DNA of 64,000 bases from Carya illinoinensis (Eukaryota > Streptophyta > Magnoliopsida > Fagales > Juglandaceae), in the NCBI RefSeq assembly GCF_018687715.1, contig NC_056753.1:14687501-14751500 (forward strand), given 5' to 3'. The notes under the pieces are model-generated. The model saw only the letters and a program-made list of their open reading frames with translations. It had not been told where the DNA came from and searched no databases. The first letter of the stretch is position 1; every line of letters begins with the position of its first letter. Shown one piece after another: positions 22,740 to 35,125 of this stretch. The position numbers and the translations under genes are program-made.

Positions 22740-25068
22740 TGTTGCGACTAAACTTTGACTCAAATTAATGAATCAAGAATCTCGTGCAGTTTTACCTGCA
22801 AGTATACAGGTGTTGTAGTATCTTACAGGATCGAATTCACAGGGATTGACTTTTGTGATAAAGAAAATAAATTCAGACAATGAAACGAAATTACTAAAAG
22901 AAACGTACAATCAAATGAAGATTGATAAAATGAATCAAACTAAAATGATAAAATGAATGGAAAAAGATTAAGGTTTCGAGGATCCGTCTAATAATTTATG
23001 ATATTGTTTCCGATCAATTAAACTAGAATAATGATTCCGTTTAATTGGTAGATTTAGCATTTAAGATCGAGAAAAACAGACGCTTATGATTGAGCGTGAA
23101 CGATTGATGATTAAAACATTTACAAATCTATTTGAATACCACAGGGATTCCTCAAGCATTCACTGTATTCGGAAATCACAATGAATCAAGACAAGTATAT
23201 AGATAATCAAATTATCCAAATAAAATCTTTCAATCAATCAAGCTCGCAAAATAGATTTTACGTGGATTCGGAAACAATATGTAAATCATTAAACTTCACC
23301 TCTAACCTTAGTATAAAAATTTAGCCAAACATATTTATTACAAATACTATAGAAATCATATAAATATTATTCATTAAAACTAAAATAAAACACAAGAAAT
23401 ACTAGACAATAGAGACAATAAAATTTGGAACTCAGCCGACGCCTACCAAAAGTAAAAACAAGAAAATGAAGTAATCTAGTACGAGAGAATTCTAAGAATT
23501 AACAACGGAAAACTTAGAAAACAGAACAAAAGAAAGTCTTCAAACGAGAGAGAGAGCTGCCATCGAAAATCTGGACAAGAAATGCCTCTCACCGACTTCT
23601 CTTTTTCAATTCCAACCCAACTCAATTCCTCACACAAAATAAATCTTAGCCAATCAAATTTCTCCAGCTGATTCCCTTCAATCAATTAGAAAATTCAAAA
23701 CAGCCAAGTCTTTCAATCACCGCCGACTTCCCCTCTCTCATCTCACCTTCTTTTCTTTTTTTTTTTAATGAGAGACCGACTCTCCCTCTCAAAGACATTT
23801 AATCATGCACCGACTGCCTTCTTTCACTCACATCCAACTCTAATTCTCTCAATATTTCTCCACGTACCCCTCTCTTCTCACAATTCCAACCCATATACTA
23901 CACCTCAACCCCTACACCGATTGCTTTTCTTTCCTTTACAGCACTGACCCCCTGCTAATTTCCTGCACACCACAACTCGCCTATTGATCAACTCACCTTA
24001 TCTCTATGTCCCACGTAACCAAGCACGTCTCCCTCTCTCATCGACTTACTACAATCCAACTCATGAACCGACTGTTTCTTCAATCTCTCAACACAACTTT
24101 TCAGTTCCATGCACCGACTCCACACATCTCTTTTCACCCTCACTATAATCATGCACTGACCGACTCTCTCCCTCTCTATAGTTCTCTCAACACGTCTTTC
24201 CTCCCCCCAGCCGGTCTCACTCCAGCTAGGAGGGGAAGTCCCCCATTTTCCTGTCGTCCAGCAATATATATATATGCACATACAGCTGCCTCACATCAGT
24301 GCCAACACGTCGGTGCCAAACCTCATCTAATCAAATTAATACTTTTAAGCACAATAAAATTCCAGCACCATTGGTTGAAAACTCCTACACGGCTTTGCTC
24401 ACCCACTCTCCTTCAATCACGGCACCTATCTTCAACTTTCTTATAAAAATTAATTCATTTCTTCAATTTCCCACCATCTCTGTCAATCTCACAAGTCAAG
24501 CACAGCACTTAAATTTTCCCCACACGTCCACTTTAACTGCACAGCACCGAAATGTTGAAACCACGTAAAGCTAGATAACCTCAAGTAGACGCCACCAGAT
24601 GTGAAGATGTGAATTTCCGTATACGTCCAGCTTCATTTCCTTCACTTCTTCTTTTGCCAAACTTTGACTTTACATTGTATGTATTTGTCCACCGCAATCT
24701 TCATGCATCTATGGAAAGTCACTGTCTTTATTTTTAGCTGCCCAAGTACGTCTCTTATTTCCTTCTCTTCATGGTCAACAGTTCCAATTGGATCATGTGA
24801 ATTTTATTTGAACTGAAAATAAAAATAACACTCAAAATTAAAAGAAAAATAGATTATCACAAATAAACTATATATGTGAGGAAATATTGTTCCATTAAAT
24901 CATAGTTATAAAACTAAGCATAAACATGATATTAATCAATTAAAAATCGCAACTCGTATTTATGCTTATTAACTATTTTTTTTCATTTAAAACCAATAAT
25001 AGTGTCATGAAGAATTTAAAATACATTGGTTTTAAATAGCTAAAACATGCAATATTTCAGCTCAATCA
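22740..25068 (-). mobile_element. Solo LTR of a Tat/Athila-like element with TSD TCTAT
   Basis: Read on the minus strand it starts TGATTGAGCTGAAATATTGC and ends AGTTTAGTCGCAACA, the style of ends seen in Ogre/Tat-like plant LTRs. The + strand 5' end also carries the CCTGCAAGTATACAGGTG block that lies near the LTR end in this group. TCTAT precedes it (22735-22739) and follows it (25069-25073). There is no pol inside. The internal stretch 23700-24560 is rich in CTCTC and CCGACT words and has only chance open frames. Confidence 0.75.
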
Positions 25069-25975
25069 TCTATCATAGTGAATTTTACTCCCAAACAATT
25101 CATAAACATAAGTTTTTATGCCGAACCACGTAAATTTTCGTGTTTCTCTTTATTTATTTTTATTTAGTTATTTATTATTATTTAATGGATGAACGTGAAG
25201 AGTACTGTATCGACACTCGAATTATCAACGTGCATTGAGGATCATTCTTTCCTTCCTTCTGGTCTGTTGTGCAATTTTTGGCATTAACGCCTCTTTTATT
25301 TTTTTCTCTTTTTTCCTTTACAAGTATGTAGTGTATAAATTATGAGTATAGCAACTCAATTAAATCAGCTAAAATAAAATAATATTTATAAAAATATTTA
25401 AAATGTGTGGTGTGAGATTATGAGTAACATCCCTCTTTTATTACTACCCTCTTATTATTCTATGATGTAGTATTAAATTATTAGATATTATTTATTATAT
25501 TTTACTTGTGAGCCTATCATTTAAATCACATTAAAAGATGTTAAGAGCCTATCATTTATCATTTATTTTGCGGTTTAAAAGATGAGTTATTCAACAGCCC
25601 TACACTATGTATCTATTTAGGGGAAAATAAAAATAAAAAAGATAAAAAAAATAAAAATAAAAAATAAAAAGGAAGTACGTATTATAGGATTGCTGAATAA
25701 AATTTTTCTCAAAAGATAAAGAATGTAAATAAGGATGGGAATTGCGAGTGCGGGAGTTGAATTATTAGTAATTACTGCCTTTCAGTGGTGCTTGGAATCA
25801 TAATAAACTATGGATTGCACTCATGTTGTGAATAAAGCATGCCTGCTTGTTTTTTTTATGACTAGCATTAGCATCCCGCGTATTAAAATGCCGCCTTAGA
25901 TATATTTTAACTTAAAAAAAAAAAAAACACAGGATACAAACTCCATTAAGCAATTCTAGCAAAGCTAAAAAGTAG
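25069..25975. other. AT-rich intergenic DNA
   Basis: No gene is seen. There are A-rich simple sequence at 25620-25670 and an A16 run at 25913-25927 just before the truncated LINE. Confidence 0.6.
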
Positions 25976-26822
25976 AGCTGAAAATGATGGAGGTAAGGGG
26001 TGTGGCAGCTGTGAAAGGTGGCACAAGAGTAAATCATCTGCTTTTCGCAGATGATTATGTGATTCTCAGTAGAGCATCTCCAGTAGAATGGTGCAAGATA
26101 CAAGATATTCTAAAGTTGTATGAAGCTGCATTTGCTCAGGCTGTGAATTGACAGAAAACATCAATCTTATTCAGTTCAAACACGTGTGAGGAAGATCAAA
26201 GATTAATTCTGCAGCAAGCTGAGTCAATGGTCTGTGGGGACTATGGCAAGTATTGGGGTCTGCCTACTTTGGTTGGAAGATCAAAGTACAAGACATTTAG
26301 GGGACTGAAGGATAAGATTTGAAAAACAATCAATAATTGGTAGTTTACTTTCTTATCTTCTGCAGGGAAGGAAATATTAATAAAGTCTTACAAACCATTC
26401 CAACCTACACATGAATGTGTTTTTGTTACCAAATAATTTATGTAAAGAGATTAATTTCCTCTTTACAAAATTCTGGTGGAGTAATAAAAAGGAAAGTAAG
26501 GGGATGATTCACTTGAAGAGATGGGATCAATTAGGTAAAGCAAAACCATTGGGAGGTTTAAGTTTTCGAGATATAGAGCTGTTTAACAAGGCAATGTTTG
26601 CAAAACAAGTTGTAAGCTTATGCAAGATCCTCAATCATTGGTTGCTCGAGTTTACAAGGAAAAATATTATAGAAATTGTCAATTTTTTGATGCTAAGCTG
26701 GGCTACAATCCCTCGTACATGTAGAGGAGTGTTTGGTCCTCTAGAATTGCATGGAGGGTAGGGTTGGGAAGAAAATCTCTGTTTGGGGACAAAAATGGAT
26801 CCCAAAAGCTCCTACTTTTATG
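25976..26822 (+). pseudogene. Old + strand LINE, RT C-terminal part (5'-truncated)
   Basis: The frame shows VNHLLFADDYVILSRA, the LINE reverse transcriptase catalytic FADD motif, near 26030-26075. Downstream blocks include GKEILIKSY, CKEINFLFTKFWWSNKKESKGMIHLK and the GGLSFRDIELFNKAMFAKQ block that follows RT in plant L1-type LINEs. Stops and frameshifts occur throughout. The 5' part is absent. The sequence continues at 27013-27146 and, beyond a second LINE, at 32826-32906. Confidence 0.85.
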
Positions 26823-27012
26823 TGTTTGGGTGTTGAGATACTCTTAACATTTCTCAACATACTCTACTACTATTCATTACTTTTTTATTACTTTTCACCT
26901 ACATTTTATTATTATTCATTATTTTTTACTACTATTCAATATTCTATTATTACTTTTCACCTACTTTTTTACTACTATTTACAACCAACACTTCTCAATA
27001 CCCAAACCCAAC
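26823..27012. mobile_element. MITE-like insertion in the old LINE
   Basis: About 190 bp of AT-rich sequence has inverted ends: GTTTGGGTGTTGAGATACTCT on the left, and the complement of CTTCTCAATACCCAAACCCAAC on the right. It resembles the GAGATGAGATG-type MITE copies at 33905, 40600, 40980 and 51277. It separates LINE coding sequence on both sides. The target repeat is not clear. Confidence 0.6.
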
Positions 27013-27146
27013 CTAAATCTCCAATTAAATTCTGCATGCAGATGCAAAGGTAAGGGAGTTAATTGTGGAGGAACTTGAATGCTGGAATGAGAAGCTCATT
27101 TATGACATCTTTGATAATGAAGAAGCTTTACAAATCTGCAGAATTC
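27013..27146 (+). pseudogene. Old + strand LINE, second piece
   Basis: After the MITE the LINE frame resumes with a VRELIVEELECWNEKLI-like stretch and EALQIC, the region just before the RT zinc-binding domain. It stops at the left target repeat of the inserted minus-strand LINE. Confidence 0.7.
27132..27146 (+). repeat. 15-bp TSD (left) of the minus-strand LINE
   Basis: AAATCTGCAGAATTC at 27132-27146 recurs exactly at 32826-32840. It defines both ends of the inserted LINE. Confidence 0.95.
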
Positions 27147-27173
27147 TTTTTATATATATATATAACAAGACAA

Positions 27174-30100
27174 TCATTCATTTACATCAAAAAGAGTTCT
27201 TACAAATAGAATTTTTATCAAGCCAAATTGACTTACAAAAGGACATGAATCCCACCACATCACAATGTCATCAACCTCCCTTGCATATCTAGCCAATTGA
27301 TGGACAGCGCCATTGCCCAAGCGATTAACATACTCAAGTCTTGCTTCTTCAAAACCATGCATAAGCCTGCAAATATCTTATAGAATAAAATCAAAGTTTG
27401 TTAGAACCTCAGAATTTTCATTCAAAGTGTTGACAAGTATCAAACAATCAATTTCTAACAAGACTTTTGGAACACCCCATTGAGCACACAGCTGCAATCC
27501 TCTCAACAAAGCAATAGCCTCAATAAATTTAACAGAGGAAACCTCCCTTTCAATTTTACTAACAGCTACTACAACATCCCCATTATGATCTCTCAAAATC
27601 GCCCCTACTCCAGCAGAAAAATTATCACAAAAAATAGCCCCATCAACATTTAATTTGAAGTATCCTGGTGGAGGGGGATTCCAACACACAACTTTATTGA
27701 TCTTCGTATCAAACACAATAAAAACCTGTATCTTTTTATACTCTTGTTGTAAAGAAAGAGCATTATTAACAGCAATATTAGTATGCAGCAAAACATCCTC
27801 ATAAATAAATATGTTCCTTCTATTCCAGAGCCACTAAGCAACTGCTAGAAAGCTAGGCAGCAAGTCATTTGAGCCTCTATCTCGAGCCAAGTTTACCAAA
27901 TCCCAAAAAGAGAGATCAAAATTGACCTCACCCAATTTAGAGCAATGTTCCACCCACACACGTCTCACATCAGGACAATAAAATAAGGCATGAGTAGTAT
28001 CTTCACTACAATTATCACACAGTACACATTTATCATCCTCCAACACATGTTTTCTCTTTAAATTCATGAAAGTTGGTAGTTTTTCATGACAGTCCCTCCA
28101 TGCAAAAATCTTCATTTTTTTTTTAGGATTTTCAGTTGCCACAAACATTTCCAAAATGCTAATTTTGTTCTTTCCCTTGAACGTTGCCCCATTTCTTGAG
28201 ATAGACTCTGCTGTAGCACTCTATAAGCACTCTTGATTGAATATATTCCATTTTTCTCATGAACCCAAAACAAAGAATCTTATGAATTTATAGAAACATT
28301 CAATTGCAGAATTTTTTTAATCACATTTGAATTGAATAGAGCTCTTAAAACTTGAATATTCCACCAACCCATATGCTCATCTATTAATGAATGGACTTTT
28401 AGATCTTCCTCAATCTCAAAATGATTGAAATTCAAAACATAATCTGGAATCCATGGGTCTTTAAAAACTTTAACAGATTTACCATTCTCCACTCTCCACC
28501 TGCAACCTCTTTTCAAACCTTTGAGAGCTTCCCAAATTCCCTTCCACACATATGATGAATTAAAACGTATTTGGGCTTTAAACAAACTTGTATTAGGGAA
28601 ATATTTGGCTTTAAAAATTCGATGCACTAAATAACCCTCATTTCTTAGAAGCCTCCAACCTTGTTGGGCTAAAAGAGCTAAGTTAAAAAGATGTAAATTT
28701 TTAAAACCCATCCCTCCTCTAAATTTTGAATTGCTAAGCTTCTCCCAACTCACCCAGTGGATTTTATTCCCCTGCACTCGGTTTCCCCACCAAAACTTAG
28801 CTATCATCATCTCTAGCTCCTTACACAAAGACTTTGGGAACAAGAAACAGCTCATAGCATACGTAGAAATGGACATTGCTACTGCCTTAATGAGAACCTC
28901 TCTTCCCCCTTGTGATAATAAGTTACCTTTCCACAGTTGTAGTTTCTGCCAAACTCTATTTTTGATATCAAAAAATGCTTGTTTTTTTTACGTCCCAACC
29001 ATAGGCGGTAGACTCAAATACTTTTCATATTGTTGTGTATAACTACCTCCCCAAAGTTGCATAATATTAGCCTTCAGGTCATCACTCACATTCCTACTAA
29101 ATACCATGGAAGTCTTTTCTTTGTTAGTACATTGCCCCAAGCTCTTTCATATTTGTTCGATAAAGTTTAGATCTTTTCATTAGTGACTACATCAGCTTGA
29201 CAAAAAATAAGGCTATCATCCGCAAACAACAAGCGATTCACTCTACAAATCTGTACACCTTTGACTCCTTCCCTACCAGCAGAACTTTTTAACAAAGAGA
29301 TAAGGCTTTTAGTACATAAGAGGAACAAATAAGAAGATAAAGGATCTCCTTGTCTGATTCCCCTACTCGGAATTATAGGACCTTTGGGACTTCCATTAAC
29401 CAAAATTGAAAAGGAAACTGTTCTCACACACTTCATTACCAAATTAATAAAGTTACTATCAAAACCAAGTGACTCCATAGTTTTTTCCAAAAACACTCAT
29501 TCCATCCTATCGTAGGCCTTGCTCATGTTTAGTTTAAGGGACATAAACCCTTTATTCCCATGTCTCTTCATTCTCAGAAAATGCAAAAGCTCATAAGCGA
29601 TAAGTACATTATCAGTAATCTATATCTACCCGAAACAAAAACACATTGAGTATCAGAGATTACAACTGGCAAAATTTTCTTAAGTCTATTTGCAATGACT
29701 TTTGATAAAATCTTATAAAGTACATTACAAAGACTAATAGGTCTAAAATCTGTCACTTTTGAAGGAGATGCTTTCTTAGGAATAAGGGTAATAAAAGTGT
29801 GATTCAAATCGCTAGGAAACTCTCCAGAATTCAAAGCTAATAGCAAAGCATCAGTAACAGATTTACCTATCACATGCCAGTACTTCTGGAAGAAAATAGG
29901 AGACATTCCATCTAGTCCGAGAGCTTTTGAAGGGTGCATTTGTTTGAGTGCGTCCTCTACTTCCTTAGCCACATAAGGCTTTAAAAGCTCCACATTCATC
30001 TCAGCAGTTACTTTTACTTCAATACCCAATAAAACCTCCTCCATTTCCACTCAGTCAGCAGCTGAGAAAAGTTTCTGAAAATAACCAGTAATTAAATCCT

Positions 30101-31302
30101 CCATCTGAGCCCCATTTTTCCAATTTCCAGAATCATCTTGCAACTAAACAATAGTATTTTTCCTTCTTCGAGAAAAAGCCTTTGAATGGAAATACTTGGA
30201 ATTAGAATCCCCCTCCTGAAGCCACATTACTCGAGACCTCTGTTTCCACATTAATTCATCCCTTTCAAGCCACTCTTGAACATCTTCACGAGCTTGATTA
30301 ATCTCAGCCAGAAAAACACCACTTGGATCACTTTCTTGCAGACTGTTAAGTTTCATCTTGGCAGTAGCTAATTCATGCTGAACATTACCAAAAGATGTAT
30401 TGTTCCACTTTCCCAAGTCCTCAGCACAAGTAGAGATACACCTCATAATACGACTCAAAGAAGATGAATCCTTTACTTGCCTCCAAACCTTCTCAATTAT
30501 AGATGAACATGTTTTCTCCCCCACCCACATGGCTTCAAACCTAAACAACTTCTTACCATTTCTCCTTATTAAAACCCCATCACCATTTCTCCTTATTAAA
30601 ACCCCATCAGTATCTAACCACAAAGGAATATGGTCAAAATATGCCGCCACTCCATGCTGAACTCTAAGATTTGGATAAAGATCACACCATAAAGGATTAG
30701 CAAGAAATCTATCCAATCTCTCCCTGATCAGACCAACCCCCTCCCTTCTATTACTCTAAGTAAAACGAGCCCCAACAAACCCCAAATCTCTAAGTTCACA
30801 ATCTTCCATCACCTCCCTAAACTCCCTTAGCTGAGTATTACTTCGAAAACTCCCTCCACACTTCTCAGAATGATCCAAGATTTCATTGAAATCCCCAAAC
30901 ACTAGCCAAGGCAGAGTAACCCCACGATCTAGTGCTTTTAACACCCTCCATACTTCCACTCTCATGTTTATGTTAGGATGACCATATACCCTTGTTAACA
31001 ACCACTTTCCCCCATTACAATCAATAACAATTGCATGAATATGGTTTTTAGTGTAATTAACAATAGACAATTTCAAGTCATCCTTCCAGAACATGACTAG
31101 ACCACCACTACGCCCCACACAATCAACACCAAAGCAATTTCGAAAACCCAATTTAAACTTACACAACTCCAATTGTCTAGACTTCATTTTTTTTTTCTTG
31201 CCAAAAAACAATGTTGGGATCTTCTTTCGTGATTAAATCACGAAGTGTACGAATACTCTGTGGGTTCCCAAGCCCACGGAGATTCTAGCTGAATAGCTTC
31301 AT
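27174..31302 (-). pseudogene. LINE ORF2: endonuclease, reverse transcriptase, RNase H
   Basis: The start at 31302 reads MKLFS, a stop, then NLRGLGNPQSIRTLRDLI, where the usual tryptophan of WNLRGLGN is a TAG codon. The AP-endonuclease domain follows (31211-30756: GLVMFWKDDL, VYGHPN, LVFGDFNEIL). RT is at 30050-29167 with [48 protein letters not shown] and the catalytic LLFADDSLIF. The zinc-binding domain is at 28154-27834 (FAWRDCHEKLPT, CVLCDNCSEDTTHALFYCP). RNase H is at 27791-27174 (LNVDGAIF, EAIALLRGLQ, EIDCLILVN, VNRLGNGAVHQLARYA). There are several stops, frameshifts and a 27-bp in-frame duplication. Confidence 0.92.
30555..30608 (-). repeat. 27-bp in-frame tandem duplication in LINE ORF2
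   Basis: Bases 30555-30581 are repeated exactly at 30582-30608, duplicating nine residues (DGVLIRRNG) between the endonuclease and RT domains. The frame is kept. Confidence 0.95.
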
Positions 31303-31388
31303 TGTGACCGGCGGGGCTATTCAACAGCCACCCTCGATAAAACTGAGATTGACTCCACAGAGTCAGAATCACAAATTGACTTACCTCG

Positions 31389-32762
31389 TTATGCAGCATC
31401 GTCCAATAGCAAGCTCCCCTTCCGCTTCTTGCCGAGGTACAAGGTAGAATCCTTTTTTTGCAATCTGACAGAGCTTCCATTATTTCGCTTCCCATTCCCG
31501 AGCTTGAGTTTCGCAACCCTACTCCCCGATGAACGATTTCTTTGGTTTAGATTGTGTTGAAGAGATAGTGAGTCAAGACCAGCCTTAGAGGTAGTAAAAC
31601 AAGGCTTACAGCCATTTGGGCCAAAACCCAACTTCGAGCCCAAATTTGAGGCCTTTAGTACTGGAACTTCAGTAAGCCCATCAACCCCATTATTTTCCTT
31701 CATAGTTTCCATTACTTATGTTTCCACCATCTGCTAAGATTCCACCATTGGCATTAATTCAATAACAGCTGAAGGATCAAATTTAATAGAGGGAGTCATT
31801 CTTGCATTTATCTCCTTCACGACAGTTTCTTGATTTGGCATAACTGACGCCTCCCCATTCCCACATTGATTTGGCATAACTGGCTCCATAACAGATGGAG
31901 CATTGTAACCATCAGCTTTATTACTCATCTGTGATTCAATCTCTGCTGCTCTGACCATCGTCAACGGTGCTGCAAATTTTGACAACCCTGAATAAGGCAC
32001 CTCTCGCCGCCCTCCCCTTCGATTACTCGTAAACCCCGCTCTCAACCATTGCCCGTAAGGAAGTTTAGTCTGATCAACCTTAGCGACATCAACAACTTCA
32101 CATTCTTTCAACGTATGTCCCAACACCCCACAAAAATAGCATAAATCTGGTAGTCTTTCATAGGAAAAACGCACCCAACAAGACACACCCTCCCCCACAT
32201 TCAATCGCTTGCTTCATAAAAATGGTTTTGAAATATCAATCATCACTCGAACTCTCATATACTCCCCCCACTCCATTTCTCCCTTATCCAAATCAACCTC
32301 CAACACCTCCCCCAAAGCACTCCCTACTAGTTTCCCAATATACTCATTACGAGCAATCATGGGTAAATCATGTATACGAACCCAAAAAGGAGCCTTCACC
32401 AGTTCAAGTTTACTAATCTACACCAAACCATTAAACTCCTTCAGCAACACCAAGTGTTTGTCAAAAGCCCAAGGACCTTCACGCATGACCTTAGCCCTGT
32501 CACGACCATCTTCAAACTCAACCAATGTAAACTCAGCATTCAGATCACGAAACTTCACACTCTTCACCAGCCTCCATACTTTTCGCATCGTCTATTTGAA
32601 AGCCTTATGATATTAATGTTTCCTTATCAAAAGCTTCATAATTAAACAATTCTCTCCACGTTCCAACACTTCTTCCAATTTATTAGTCTCCACCGAAACC
32701 GCTTCATTCTCCTTCTCTGTTAATGACAAGCTCGTATAGAGTTCATCCAAATTATCCGCCAT
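31389..32762 (-). pseudogene. LINE ORF1: DUF4283-like and zinc-knuckle protein
   Basis: The start codon at 32762 gives MADNLDELYTSLSL and a glutamate-rich helix. The DUF4283-like block follows (LVEFEDGRDRAKVMREGPWAF, then KAPFWVRIHDLPM, IGKLVGSALGEVLEVD). Next comes GVSCWVRFSYERLPDLCYFC, which with GVLGHTLKEC forms a CCHC knuckle. The C-terminus is low complexity and basic, ending at DDAA before the stop at 31389. In-frame stops lie near 32420, 32211 and 31720-31735. In L1-type LINEs this protein coats element RNA. Confidence 0.88.
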
Positions 32763-32825
32763 CTCGTTAAAACTTGTACAGAAGACAAGGAAAAAACCTC
32801 CACCCTGAACCTAGAGAGAGGAGTT

Positions 32826-32906
32826 AAATCTGCAGAATTCATTTGAGTGAATAGGGGCAGATTACAAAGCAATTTGGGGTTTCACTAAGGGAGGAAATTT
32901 TTCTAA
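32826..32906 (+). pseudogene. Old + strand LINE, third piece
   Basis: After the right 15-bp target repeat the older LINE continues with ICRIHLSE, a stop, GQITKQFG, matching the ICxIPLS...DKLIW region before the RT zinc-binding domain. It fades out near 32906. This confirms that the minus-strand LINE interrupted it. Confidence 0.65.
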
Positions 32907-33904
32907 TACGAGACTACACAACTTATATTTTTCCTATTTTGATGAAATTATTTTTTTATTTACTAGTTAACTAATTCTTATTACAAAATATTTTTAAAAT
33001 ATGACCATGATTAAAATAGAGATACTAAAAAATATGACAATTGGCAAATAAACAAATTTTAAAAAATATGATGGTTATAAAATATGGATGATGCTACTCT
33101 GTTGCCTAAAGTGTACTGTTGGGCATGCCCTCTAATGTATTTGAACTTTTTTTTTTTCTTTCAAGTATTTTTTAAATATCTTTAAACATTTAAAATATAT
33201 ATATAAAATCACTAGTAGTCATTTTTTTAATCATTAAGAGAAAAATTAAAATATATGAACGGTGAAACCCAGTAACAAAACTAGGGAGCAACCTAGAATT
33301 TTTCATAAAATAAAATTTTAAAAATAGAACTGTTATAAACCCAAAATAAAGAAAGAATAAAAAAATAGAATAAGTAAAAAAATAAAGAGTTTATAGAAAA
33401 TTGAGTAATTAAATAAAAAGGAGTATCTAAGGTAGGGTAAATAGTAAAATAGTTCCAGTGATTTAGCCATTAAACAGATTACCCCTAACTTTTGAAAATA
33501 AAACTTTCCCATCTTTTTACTTTCAATTAATATTATTTCATAAATGATGTTTTAAGTCGGGAAGTGCACAAATGTTATATAATTATTTTGAAAAAAGTAA
33601 ATAAATACATAATTATTTTAGTAATAGATTTAATATTTTTTTAAACGATTGTATAATATTTACATATTTTACAATTTTAAATAACATTACTCGTGTTATT
33701 TTGATCATTCCGTTATAATTTCATTATACCCACTAATTGAACCGTACCACGTGGCCACAGGCTAGTAAGCCACTTCAGCACCACTAACAATGCAGTGTCA
33801 CAACAAATAAAATTACAAATTTAAAAAAAAAAAACACGAAAACAAATCTTTATTTTTTAATTTTTTAAAATTTTTAATTTTTATGTACTTAACATGTGCA
33901 TTTT

Positions 33905-34104
33905 TTAAATCTTGTTTGGATTTTATTTTATCTCATTATTACAAGTTTTTCAAATCTCACATAAAATATGATAAGCAATTCAACTTTTTTAAATTAAAAA
34001 CAATAATAATATTAAAAATAATATTCTTGCAATACTTTATTCAATTTTAATTTTCATCTAAAACCATCTTATCTCATTTCTAAATCCAAATGAGCCCTTA
34101 TTGG
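33905..34104. mobile_element. Tourist-like MITE copy
   Basis: A segment of about 200 bp runs from TTGTTTGGATTTTATTTTATCTCAT to ATCTCATTTCTAAATCCAAATGAGCCC followed by TTA. The inverted CAAATGAGCCC end and the adjacent TTA match PIF/Harbinger-type (Tourist) MITEs. Similar copies are at 40600-40976, 40980-41335 and 51277-51510. Confidence 0.65.
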
Positions 34105-34750
34105 TGTTGGTGTGGGTTACTATCCATGTGACATGCTTTTCATACTTGAGTTTAGTACATGATTAATGTCAAATATAATCTTAGAGTATGTAAATTTCAT
34201 ACATTTTTCTTTAAAAAAAAGATTGCACTATTATAAAATGATATTTTTATATAAGTCTCAGATTTATTCACTTATTTTAAATGGAATGTATGAAACTTAC
34301 ACATTCTATGACTACAAATATAATTTATTTTAATATATTTTTAACAAAAGAATAACACGTTGTAGCAAATATAAGAATTAAAAATTTCATTTTTAAATAG
34401 AGTAATCTAATTATGGGTGTAATTGATTCAGCTTGGGGGTCACAAATAAAAAATTTCGATCTATCATTTTTGTTGAACCAAACTAATTATCTCTATAGAC
34501 TGGACCGGACCATTAACTATTGATCCGGTCGATCCAATCAGTTCGACTCGATCAATGAATATTTTTTTTCCTCTTTTTCTTAATCAAGAAATTAATTAAA
34601 TTAGTCCAACTAAAATTAAGTAAGTTCTTTTATGTGAATTATGTAACTAACTTATTAAAAAAATAATTAATTATATTTATATTTATCAATTTATAATGTT
34701 AACAGGTACTAACTTACTAACTTAGTATTCATAATGGTCTTAATATATTT

Positions 34751-35125
34751 GGTTAATGAATATTAATTAATTTCATTGTCCATAGATTCTCCATGCTAAT
34801 ATGCAAATTAGGTATCTTAAAAAAAAGACCTAATTACATTATTTATGTATAGATAATAGAGTATTTATCTACATATAATAACATTATTCATCATATGATA
34901 TATTAGCTAATTGATAACATATTAACGTTTTATATATGGTTAATGAATATTAAATAATTTTATTGTATATATATTATATTCTTCATGCTTACTGCAACTT
35001 AGGTATCTTAAAAAAAGTTACTTAATTACTTTAATTAGATATAGATAGTAAAGTATGTATCTACATATAATAACATGATTTATCATATGATATATTACTA
35101 AATTGATAGTATATATTATTTAATA
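34751..35125 (+). repeat. 187-bp tandem duplication, diverged
   Basis: 34751-34937 and 34938-35125 both run GGTTAATGAATATTAA, CTTCATGCT-like text, TTAGGTATCTTAAAAAAA, CTACATATAATAACAT and CATATGATATATTA in the same order. The copies differ by scattered changes, so the duplication is old. Confidence 0.85.

Larger units (their letters stand above)
27147..32825 (-). mobile_element. Nearly full-length L1-type LINE
   Basis: This 5679-bp element on the minus strand has perfect 15-bp target duplications, two ORFs and a 3' tail of (TA)n followed by A residues (27147-27166 on the + strand). ORF1 is an RNA-binding protein with a DUF4283-like domain and zinc knuckle. ORF2 carries endonuclease, reverse transcriptase, zinc-binding domain and RNase H. 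Both ORFs carry stops and frameshifts, so it is inactive. It is inserted in an older LINE of the opposite orientation. Confidence 0.93.

Noticed and set aside
24006..24568. Open frames of 146 and 89 residues
   Set aside because: They are inside the 22740-25068 solo LTR, in CTCTC/CCGAC-rich sequence, with no recognisable protein pattern.
30400..30660. 86-residue + strand open frame
   Set aside because: It is the shadow of LINE ORF2 on the other strand.
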